Shown here piece after piece: positions 51,422 to 59,477 of a DNA stretch of 64,000 nt (within the stretch, counting starts at the first letter, position 1; each line of letters opens with the position of its first letter). The position numbers were made by a program, and so were the translations under genes. The notes under the pieces are model-generated. The model made no database searches and had not been told where the DNA came from. It saw only the letters and a list, made by a program, of their open reading frames with translations. Origin of the DNA: Polaromonas sp. (GTDB lineage: Bacteria > Pseudomonadota > Gammaproteobacteria > Burkholderiales > Burkholderiaceae_C); NCBI GenBank assembly GCA_013823635.1, contig PNML01000006.1, positions 1 through 64,000 of the forward strand. The letters are read 5' to 3'.

Positions 51422-52108
51422 TCAGCCCTGACCGACGGCCTTGGCCTCCAGCGGCAACCCGGCGGCTTGCCAGCCGTCGAGGCCACCGTGCAGGTAGCGC
51501 GCGTTCAGGCCTGCCGCGCGCAGGCGCGTCGCGGTGGCGCGGCTCACCTCGTGCCCATGGACGCAATACACCACGATGTCTCGGTCGGTGGGCAATTCGT
51601 TGGCCCACTGCGCCACCGTCGCCGGGTTGCGCCAGTGCGCGCCCACCAGCCGGTTGGGGGCGGCGTGGAACACGGCGTCCCGCCGCACATCGATCAGCAA
51701 GGCATCGCCACCGCTGGCCAACTCTGCGGGGGTGGCACCGAAGGCTTCGCTGCAGTCGTGCACGGCCTGCTGGTAGCGCTCGTACACCTCAGGCCAGCGG
51801 ATGCCGCCCAAAAATGCCTCCACATACCGGTCCGCTGCCACGTCAACGTCCTGATGGGGCGGATGGGGGTGCCAATCCAGCGCCAGCAGCGGCAGGCCAC
51901 CTGCCAGGGCTTGGTCAGCTGCCCACTGGTTGACCAGCGCGCCGGTGTGCGGCTGGAACACCAGCAGCAGCTGGCCTGAACCACCGGCCCGGGCTTTGCC
52001 CATGGCCACGAAGTCGTCGCGCCAGCGCTCGGCGCTGCCAAAGTTGGCCATCAGTGCCAGTGCCATGGCGGGGGGCATGGGCTGGCCGTTGCTGTTGCAG
52101 GGGTTCAT
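51422..52108 (-). CDS. Fused SOD-like/rhodanese protein of the chromate cluster
   Basis: The 228-residue protein has two parts. Residues about 15-118 match only the C-terminal half of Fe/Mn superoxide dismutase (NFGSAERWRDDFV, then GGSGQLLLVF and the D-x3-H segment of LALDWHPH, then YVEAFLGGIRWPEVYERYQ). The N-terminal helices with two of the metal His are missing. Residues about 130-220 form a rhodanese domain with Cys182 in VYCVHGHEVSR. In other chr operons the SOD (ChrC or ChrF) and rhodanese (ChrE) are separate genes. The ATG at 52108 has a GGAG site, and the gene follows chrA by one base. Confidence 0.85.
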   Translation of the reverse strand: MNPCNSNGQPMPPAMALALMANFGSAERWRDDFVAMGKARAGGSGQLLLVFQPHTGALVNQWAADQALAGGLPLLALDWHPHPPHQDVDVAADRYVEAFLGGIRWPEVYERYQQAVHDCSEAFGATPAELASGGDALLIDVRRDAVFHAAPNRLVGAHWRNPATVAQWANELPTDRDIVVYCVHGHEVSRATATRLRAAGLNARYLHGGLDGWQAAGLPLEAKAVGQG

Positions 52109-52109
52109 G

Positions 52110-53521
<1,412 letters not shown>

Positions 53522-53525
<4 letters not shown>

Positions 53526-54466
53526 GGGTGGGCCTTCAGCGCGGCGTACAGCGCGTCGAACAAGGGGCAGCAGGCGACCAGCAGCGTGTCGTCGGTGGGG
53601 TGCTGGGTTTGCAGGCCACGCACCAGCGTTTCCACGCCGGGGGCCTCGTCGACCGGGGTGCCACCCACGTCGATGCAGTGCACCAGTGCGCCCAGGCGCT
53701 GCAGGCCAGGGTCGGTGTCCAGCCCGAAGCTGTGGGTCAGCACCTCAAACGTCACCCGGTTGCCCACGTGGCTGAAGCGGGCGTGGTCAAAGTCGTAGCC
53801 CAGTGCGGTGGGCGGGCACTGCGCGGGGTCGTCCAGCCAAACAAAAGTGGGTGACGCGTCGATGAAGCGCTGAATCAGCCAGGCACTGGCCAGCCGGTCC
53901 ACCCACGGCCTGCGCCGCGTGGCCCAGGTCTGGCCCTGAAAGTCGCCCAGGGGCAGGCGTTCAATGGACACGGTGCTGGCCTGTGGCTCGCCGGGGGACA
54001 GGTGGCGCAGCACCTTGTCTTGCAGGTCGCGCAGCGCATAGGCGGCCTGTTCGCCCGCCGCGCCGGGGAAAAAATCGGTGGCCTGGAGGGCGTGCAACTG
54101 GTGTTCCAGGCTGCGCAGGGTTTTTTTCAGCTCGGCTTCGCTGGCCGTGGGCAGGGCTTGGTGCGCCTCGGCCACGGACTGGCGCAGCTCGGCGTACAGG
54201 TCGGCCCGGTCGAACAGGGCCTGAAAGGCTTGTTCCTGCGCGGCGTCCCTGGCCTGCACCTCCAGCAGGTGGGCCTCGGCGCCGCTGGCCCGGATCAGGC
54301 CCTCCACCTCCCACAGCGCGGGCGCGGTGGGGGCGAACGCGGGCAGCAGGTGCACGCCCTCGCGCAAGGGGCCAGCGCCCGTGGCCTTGAGGGCACGCCA
54401 CACCCGCACGCGCAAGGCGCTGGGGTGGCTGGGCAGGGTGGCGGTGAGGAGGAGCCAAGGTGTCAT
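53522..54466 (-). CDS. chrB: Chromate resistance regulator ChrB
   Basis: ChrB is the chromate-responsive regulator of chr operons. The 314-residue protein has the N-terminal ChrB part with basic and Leu-rich helices (LRVRVWRALKATGAGPL, then LLEVQARDAAQEQAF). The C-terminal domain is typical of ChrB: TWATRRRPWVDRLASAWLIQ, FIDASPTFVWL, and FDHARFSHVGNRVTFEVL. The start at 54466 fits the family; no strong ribosome site is visible. It heads the chrB-chrA-fusion operon. Confidence 0.92.
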
Positions 54467-54475
54467 GTAACGATT

Positions 54476-54490
54476 ATCACGCTGTGTGAT
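54476..54490 (-). promoter_or_regulatory. ATCAC-N5-GTGAT inverted repeat upstream of chrB
   Basis: ATCAC (54476-54480) and GTGAT (54486-54490) lie 10 bases before the chrB start, overlapping a possible -10 element (GATAAT on the minus strand). A ChrB-binding site is plausible. Confidence 0.45.
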
Positions 54491-54572
54491 GAATACAACA
54501 GAATATGTTTTGCCGACCGACGGATCGTCCAACGGGTGCGCCAACCGGTGCACCGGCCACACCCAACACCGG

Positions 54573-54620
54573 TTGCCCTAACTGGTCAACTTCATTGACC
54601 TGGAGATGGAGCGCGAGTGA
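54573..54620 (+). pseudogene. 3' remnant of an MBL-fold hydrolase gene
   Basis: Forty-eight bases align with the last 48 bases of the MBL-fold gene (28238-28285), about 81% identical by eye, including the same stop codon. In the matching frame it reads LP-stop-LVNFIDLEMERE against LPQLANLTYLEMEQE. One CAA codon has become TAA. The rest of the gene is absent; the chr operon lies where it would be. Confidence 0.65.
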
Positions 54621-54684
54621 AGCGTGCGACGTGCTTGTGCGTCATGATGTGCACACCCCTTGCCGAAGCTCGAAGGAAACACCC

Positions 54685-54933
54685 ATGGACACCCTGAACC
54701 ACCGCTTTCACGACCTGTTTGCCCAGCTGGGCCTGCCCTGCAGCGACGCGGACATTCAGCGCTTCATCGAAACCCATGCGCCATTGGCCGGTGAGGTGCG
54801 CCTGCACGAGGCCCCGTTCTGGTCGGTGGCCCAGGCCGCCTTTTTGCGCGACGCCGTGCAGCAAGATTCCGACTGGGCCGAGCTGGCCGACCAGTTGAGC
54901 CAGTCGCTGCGAGCGCCGGAGCCCCAGGCATGA
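54685..54933 (+). CDS. DUF2789 family protein
   Basis: The 82-residue protein is of the DUF2789 family, whose role is unknown. Landmarks are MDTLNHRFHDLFAQLGLPCS, then RLHEAPFWSVAQAAFLRDAV and a charged end (DWAELADQLSQSLR). The ATG at 54685 has a GAAGGAAA site. It overlaps the start of the CDF gene by 4 bases (ATGA), so the two are translationally coupled. Confidence 0.88.
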   Translation: MDTLNHRFHDLFAQLGLPCSDADIQRFIETHAPLAGEVRLHEAPFWSVAQAAFLRDAVQQDSDWAELADQLSQSLRAPEPQA

Positions 54934-55895
54934 GTGCTGCGCACGGCCATGACCATGGGCACGACCACGACCACGACCACGGCCACGATCATTCAGGCCA
55001 CCACCACCCCGCGCCCGCCAACTTCAACCGGGCGTTTGCCATTGGCATTGCGCTGAACCTGGGGTTTGTGGGCATTGAGGGGTTTTACGGTTGGCGCATC
55101 AATTCGCTGGCGCTGCTGGCCGATGCCGGGCACAACCTCAGCGACGTGGCTGGGCTGGTGCTGGCCTGGGGCGGCGCGCTGGCCGGTCGCTTGCGGCCCG
55201 ACCTGCGCCACACCTATGGCTGGAAGCGCGCCAGCATCCTGGCCGCGTTGGCCAACGCCCTGTTGTTGTTGGTGGCCATGGGCTCGCTGGCCTGGGAGGC
55301 GCTGGACCGCCTGGGTTCTCCCGAGGCCACCCAGGGCTGGACCATCATCGCTGTGGCCGGGGTGGGCATCGTGGTCAACACGGCCACGGCTCTGCTGTTC
55401 ATGGGCGGTGGCAAGGGCGACCTCAACATCCGCGGGGCGTTTTTGCACATGGCCGCCGACGCCCTGGTGTCGCTGGGTGTGGTGCTGGGCGGGGCGCTGT
55501 ACCTGTGGCAAGGCTGGGGCTGGATAGACCCGGTCATGAGCCTGCTCATTGCCGCCGTCATCGTGGTGGGCACCTGGGGGTTGTTCCGGCAGTCCTTGCA
55601 CCTGATGTTCGACGGCGTGCCCGAGCGCATTCCCTTGGCCACCGTGCAGCAGGCGCTGGTCAATGTGCCCGGTGTGACCGGTGTGCACGACCTGCACGTG
55701 TGGGCCATGGGCACCAGCGACGTGGCCCTGACCGCCCACCTGGAGCTGGCCGACACCCTGCCGGATGCCAGCGCGGTGCTGCGCGCCGCCGAGCACACCT
55801 TGCGCACCCGCTTTGACATCCGGCACACCACCTTGCAACTCGAAACCCCACCCCATGCCCAGGCCTGCCCACAGCGCGGCTGCGGTGTGGCCTGA
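54930..55895 (+). CDS. Cation diffusion facilitator metal exporter (CzcD/ZitB type)
   Basis: This is an inner-membrane Zn/Cd/Co-type exporter of 321 residues. A His/Asp-rich N-terminus of about 25 residues (HGHDHGHDHDHDHGHDHSGH) is followed by six transmembrane helices. The metal-site residues are in HNLSDVAGLVLAW (second helix) and HMAADALVSLGVVLG (fifth helix), the HxxxD pattern of zinc-type CDFs. A cytosolic metal-binding domain (GVTGVHDLHVWAMG) follows. It lies just after the DUF2789 gene. Confidence 0.93.
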   Translation: MSAAHGHDHGHDHDHDHGHDHSGHHHPAPANFNRAFAIGIALNLGFVGIEGFYGWRINSLALLADAGHNLSDVAGLVLAWGGALAGRLRPDLRHTYGWKRASILAALANALLLLVAMGSLAWEALDRLGSPEATQGWTIIAVAGVGIVVNTATALLFMGGGKGDLNIRGAFLHMAADALVSLGVVLGGALYLWQGWGWIDPVMSLLIAAVIVVGTWGLFRQSLHLMFDGVPERIPLATVQQALVNVPGVTGVHDLHVWAMGTSDVALTAHLELADTLPDASAVLRAAEHTLRTRFDIRHTTLQLETPPHAQACPQRGCGVA

Positions 55896-55904
55896 AAGAA
55901 CACC

Positions 55905-56213
55905 ATGCCATTCAACCGCTGGACTTGGCTGGCGCTGTGCCTGGCGCTGGCCCCCGCCGCCCACGCCAGCAGCCAGTTGGCGCTGGACAAAGGCTGCATG
56001 GGCTGCCACGGCAACCCGCCGCAGAAAAAAGCCCCCACGTTTGCGCAACTGGCTGTCGACTACGCCCGCCACGCCAACGACCCGGGCGCCGATGTGCGCC
56101 TGGCCGAGCAGTTGCGGGCGCGGCATGTTTTTGGCAGCATCCGTGCCCACGAAACCCTGACGCCCGACAGTGCCCTGACCCTGGTGCGTTGGATCATCCA
56201 CGGCGCGCCGTGA
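55905..56213 (+). CDS. Small exported c-type cytochrome with an unusual heme ligand
   Basis: The 102-residue protein has a signal peptide (LALCLALAPAAHA) and one heme motif CMGCH (residues 31-35). The mature part is short, as in cytochrome c553-like proteins. No Met occurs after residue 32, so the usual distal Met ligand is lacking; a His in RAHETLTP (residue 82) lies at about the expected place. It begins nine bases after the CDF gene and before the thiolase, so it may be cotranscribed with both. The electron partner is unknown. Confidence 0.85.
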   Translation: MPFNRWTWLALCLALAPAAHASSQLALDKGCMGCHGNPPQKKAPTFAQLAVDYARHANDPGADVRLAEQLRARHVFGSIRAHETLTPDSALTLVRWIIHGAP

Positions 56214-56230
56214 ACACCCTGGAACCCCCC

Positions 56231-57415
56231 ATGTCTCCTGTATCCGTTGCCGGTGTCGGCATGACCGCGTTTGCCAAACCCGGCGCCCACGCGCCTTACC
56301 CCGACATGGCCGCCGCCGCCGTGAGGGCCGCCCTGGCCGATGCCGGGCTGACCTACTCCGACATGCAGCAGGCCTACGTGGGCTATGTGTATGGCGACTC
56401 CACCGCCGGCCAGCGCGCGCTATATGGCGTGGGCATGAGCGGCATCCCCGTGTTCAACGTCAACAACAACTGCGCCACCGGCTCCACCGCGCTGTTCCTG
56501 GCCCGCCAGGCGGTGGCCAGTGGCGCGGCCGACTGCGTGCTGGTGTTGGGCTTCGAGCACATGAACCCCGGTGCGCTGGACAATGTGTTCACTGACCGGC
56601 CCTCGCCATTTGACCCTTTTGATGCGGCCACCGCCGAGCTGGTGGGCCGCGACGACATCCCCCTGGCGCTGCGCTACTTTGGCGGGGCCGGGCTGGCCCA
56701 CATGCAGCAGTACGGCACGCGGCTGGAGACCTTTGCCGCCATCCGCGCCAAGGCCAGCCGCCATGCCGCACACAACCCCCTGGCGCTGCTGCGCAAAGAG
56801 CTGAACACCGACGATGTGATGGCCGCCCCCATGCTGTGGGCGGGTGTGATGACCCGCCTCATGGCCTGCCCGCCCACCTGTGGCGCGGCGGCGGCGGTGC
56901 TCTGCTCCGAACGCTTTGCCCGCCAGCACGGCCTGAACGCCACCGTGCGCATCCGCGCCCAGGCCATGACCACCGACACCGCCACCACCTTTGAAGCGCG
57001 CGACATGCGCGAGGTGGTGGGTTTTTCCATGGCCCGCCGCGCGGCCCAGCAGGTGTACGAGCAAGCCGGTGTGGGGCCGCAGGACCTGGACGTGGTGGAG
57101 CTGCACGACTGCTTTGCCCACAACGAACTGCTGAGCTACGAGGCCCTGGGCCTGTGTGGCCTGGGCGAGGCCGAGCGCTTTGTTTCTGATGGCGACAACA
57201 CCCACGGCGGTGCGGTGGTCACCAACCCTTCTGGCGGCCTGCTCAGCAAGGGGCACCCGCTGGGCGCCACGGGGCTGGCGCAGTGCACCGAGCTGGTGCA
57301 ACAATTGCGCGGCCAGGCCGGGGCCCGGCAAGTGCCCGGCGCCCGGCTGGCCCTGCAGCACAACCTGGGTCTGGGTGGTGCCTGCGTGGTCACCCTGTAC
57401 GAACAGGCCCCTTGA
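56231..57415 (+). CDS. Thiolase-like lipid-transfer protein (SCP-x type)
   Basis: The 394-residue protein is of the SCP-x/non-specific lipid-transfer thiolase family, acting on acyl-CoA. The nucleophile Cys region is NVNNNCATGSTALFLARQ, and the catalytic His regions are VVELHDCFAHNELL and GLLSKGHPLGATG. It lacks the C-terminal Cys-Gly-x-Gly of classical thiolases, having LGLGGACVVTLY instead. The start at 56231 is preferred over the overlapping frame. The PaaI-type thioesterase follows after 32 bases. Confidence 0.9.
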   Translation: MSPVSVAGVGMTAFAKPGAHAPYPDMAAAAVRAALADAGLTYSDMQQAYVGYVYGDSTAGQRALYGVGMSGIPVFNVNNNCATGSTALFLARQAVASGAADCVLVLGFEHMNPGALDNVFTDRPSPFDPFDAATAELVGRDDIPLALRYFGGAGLAHMQQYGTRLETFAAIRAKASRHAAHNPLALLRKELNTDDVMAAPMLWAGVMTRLMACPPTCGAAAAVLCSERFARQHGLNATVRIRAQAMTTDTATTFEARDMREVVGFSMARRAAQQVYEQAGVGPQDLDVVELHDCFAHNELLSYEALGLCGLGEAERFVSDGDNTHGGAVVTNPSGGLLSKGHPLGATGLAQCTELVQQLRGQAGARQVPGARLALQHNLGLGGACVVTLYEQAP

Positions 57416-57447
57416 CTGGTGATCGACACCCGGACACCCCCGCACCC

Positions 57448-57882
57448 ATGACCGCACCAACCGATTTCCCACCCCTGGCCGACGTGGCCACCCTCAACCG
57501 CCTGCTGGCCGACTGGTTTGCCCCCTGGGTGCAAGACCTGGGCTTGCACGCCGAGTTCTGTGGCCACGGCCACGCGACGCTGCGCCTGCCCGCCAACCCC
57601 AGGCTCAGCCGCATCGGTGGCATGGTGTGCGGCCAGGCCCTGATGTCGGCCGCCGACACCGCCATGGTCATGGCCATCGTCACCCAGCTGGGCGACCAGC
57701 GGCCCATGACCACGGTGCAGCTCAACACCAGCTTCCTCAAGCCCTTGTCCAATCAGGACGCGCTGGTCACCGCCCGGGTGCTGCGGGCGGGCAAGAGCCT
57801 GGTGTTTGGCGAAATTGACATCATCGGAGCGGACAGCGGCCAGAGCGTGTGCCGCGCCAGCACCACCTACGCCCTGTTGTGA
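57448..57882 (+). CDS. PaaI-family thioesterase
   Basis: The 144-residue hotdog-fold acyl-CoA thioesterase has RIGGMVCGQALMSAADTAM in the helix-sheet part and TTVQLNTSFLKPL in the core strand. It ends in GQSVCRASTTYALL. It is 32 bases after the SCP-x thiolase, which suggests a short acyl-CoA side-chain pathway. The substrate is unknown. The next gene overlaps neither in frame nor in function (a TlpA-like protein). Confidence 0.88.
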   Translation: MTAPTDFPPLADVATLNRLLADWFAPWVQDLGLHAEFCGHGHATLRLPANPRLSRIGGMVCGQALMSAADTAMVMAIVTQLGDQRPMTTVQLNTSFLKPLSNQDALVTARVLRAGKSLVFGEIDIIGADSGQSVCRASTTYALL

Positions 57883-57898
57883 ACCCTGGAGTGAGTCC

Positions 57899-58438
57899 AT
57901 GCAACGCAGACGTTTTTTGCAGCACACCGGCGTCAGCGGCGCCGTCACCGCCCTGGCCTGGCCCCTGACTGGCTGGGCACAGAGCGGTCCGCCACCGTCC
58001 GAGGCCAAGGCACCCCCTTTGCCCGAGCTGGGCACGGTGTGGAAACTGCCGCCACTGACGCTGCTGGATGGCAGCCAGTTTTCTCCCGACCGGGTGCGCG
58101 GGCAGGTGGTGGTGTTGTACTGGTGGGCCAGCACCTGCCCGTTTTGTGCCCTGCAAAGCCCGGAGATGCAGAAGCTGTGGACCGAGCACCAGGCCAAGGG
58201 GTTGAACCTGCTGGCCCTGTCGGTGGACCGCAAAAAGGAGGACGCCTTGCCCTATCTGCACAAGCGGGGCTACACCTTTCCGGCGGCTTGGGTCACCCCC
58301 GAATTCCAGGCGGCACTGCCCAAGCCCAAGGGCCTGCCCATCACCGTGGTGCTGGGCCGCCAAGGCCAGGTGCTGCAGGCGGAGCGGGGGCAACTGTTCC
58401 CCGAAGACGTGGCGCAGCTGGCGCGGTGGTGGGGCTGA
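57899..58438 (+). CDS. TlpA-like thioredoxin, exported
   Basis: The 179-residue protein has a signal of twin-arginine type (QRRRFLQHTG ... LAWPLTGWAQ). The thioredoxin domain of TlpA/ResA kind has the active-site motif STCPFCALQSPEM, with NLLALSVDRKKEDA and GLPITVVLGRQG. It probably reduces periplasmic disulfides. The ATG at 57899 has a GGAG site 6 bases upstream. It is the last plus-strand gene before the repeat at 58452. Confidence 0.92.
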   Translation: MQRRRFLQHTGVSGAVTALAWPLTGWAQSGPPPSEAKAPPLPELGTVWKLPPLTLLDGSQFSPDRVRGQVVVLYWWASTCPFCALQSPEMQKLWTEHQAKGLNLLALSVDRKKEDALPYLHKRGYTFPAAWVTPEFQAALPKPKGLPITVVLGRQGQVLQAERGQLFPEDVAQLARWWG

Positions 58439-58451
58439 GACCTGTCAGCGG

Positions 58452-58517
58452 TGAAATTTGATGAAAATAAGTGCCATGGCGCTTATATTCATTGAATAGT
58501 TCACTATTATTTTATGT
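58452..58517 (+). repeat. AT-rich interspersed repeat between convergent genes
   Basis: AAATAAGTGCCATGGCGCTTATATTCATTGAATAG contains the AAGTGC/GCGCTT hairpin and the ATTCATTGAATAG segment of the family. It fills the gap between the TlpA-like gene and the transglutaminase stop, and supplies that stop codon. Confidence 0.55.
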
Positions 58518-59447
58518 TTTTTGGCCGTGGGTGCCCGGGGGCAAAGCGACCTGCAGCGCGGCCAGCTCGTCGGGGGGCGCCACGGTGACCGACACCTTCA
58601 GCACCGGGTTGCCCCCGCCCTGTATGACGCCGCGCAGCGGTGACACGTCGCCAAAGTCGCGCCCCAGGGCCAGGGTCACGTATTCCTCGCTGGGGCGGTC
58701 CCGGCCGCAGTGGTTGTTGGTGGGGTCAAAGTCCACCCAACCCACGCCGGGGGCGTGCACCTGCACCCAGGCGTGCGAGGCATCGGCCCCGATCAGGCGG
58801 GGTTGCCCTTCGGGCGGGTGCGTCAGCAGGTAACCACTGACGTAGCGTGCGGGCAGACCCAGGCTGCGCAGGCAGCCGATCATGATGTGCGCAAAATCCT
58901 GGCACACCCCCTTGCGCTGGGCCAGCGCCTCCAGCGCGGGGGTGTTGACGGCGGTGCTGCCCCCTTCGTAGGTCAGGTCGGTGTGGATGCGGTTCATCAG
59001 CGCCTGGGCACAGGCCAGCACCGGTGCGTCGGGCGCGAACAGGTCGCGCGCAAAGTCGGCAAATCCGCTGTGGCGAGGCACAAAGGGCGAGGCAAAGGTG
59101 AACTCGGCGGCCGGGTCGTAGGTGGTGCCGGCGCGGTAGGTCAGGTTCTCGCGCACCTCTTCCCAACTGGGGGAGTCCGGCAGCGGACGGGGCGCTGCGG
59201 TGCTGACCAGGCTGTCGGCCGTGACGCTGAGTTCGGCGTGCGGGGCCTGCAGCATGAAAAAGCACCGCTGGTTGCCAAACGCATCCACGCTGAAGCTGGG
59301 TTCGGTGCCTTCTGGTGTGATGGTGATGGTGTGCGTCAGCACGTCCTGCCCCGGCAGGCTGGGCGGTGTGAGGTGGGCCAGGTGCTGTGCCATGACCACG
59401 GGCGGGTCATAGTGGTAGCGGGTTTGGTGAACGATGCGCAACTGCAT
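58512..59447 (-). CDS. Transglutaminase-like cysteine peptidase-fold protein
   Basis: The 311-residue transglutaminase-like protein has an N-terminal beta domain (LRIVHQTRYHYDPPV) and the catalytic core with Cys in RKGVCQDFAHIM. His is in ASHAWVQVHAPG and Asp in WVDFDPTNNH. It is the third gene of the DUF2126-ATP-grasp/alpha-E-transglutaminase set. It likely acts on peptides in the cytoplasm; no signal peptide is seen. Confidence 0.9.
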   Translation of the reverse strand: MQLRIVHQTRYHYDPPVVMAQHLAHLTPPSLPGQDVLTHTITITPEGTEPSFSVDAFGNQRCFFMLQAPHAELSVTADSLVSTAAPRPLPDSPSWEEVRENLTYRAGTTYDPAAEFTFASPFVPRHSGFADFARDLFAPDAPVLACAQALMNRIHTDLTYEGGSTAVNTPALEALAQRKGVCQDFAHIMIGCLRSLGLPARYVSGYLLTHPPEGQPRLIGADASHAWVQVHAPGVGWVDFDPTNNHCGRDRPSEEYVTLALGRDFGDVSPLRGVIQGGGNPVLKVSVTVAPPDELAALQVALPPGTHGQKT

Positions 59448-59477
59448 GAGCGGGACCGTGGGCAGGGGAGGGGTGCG

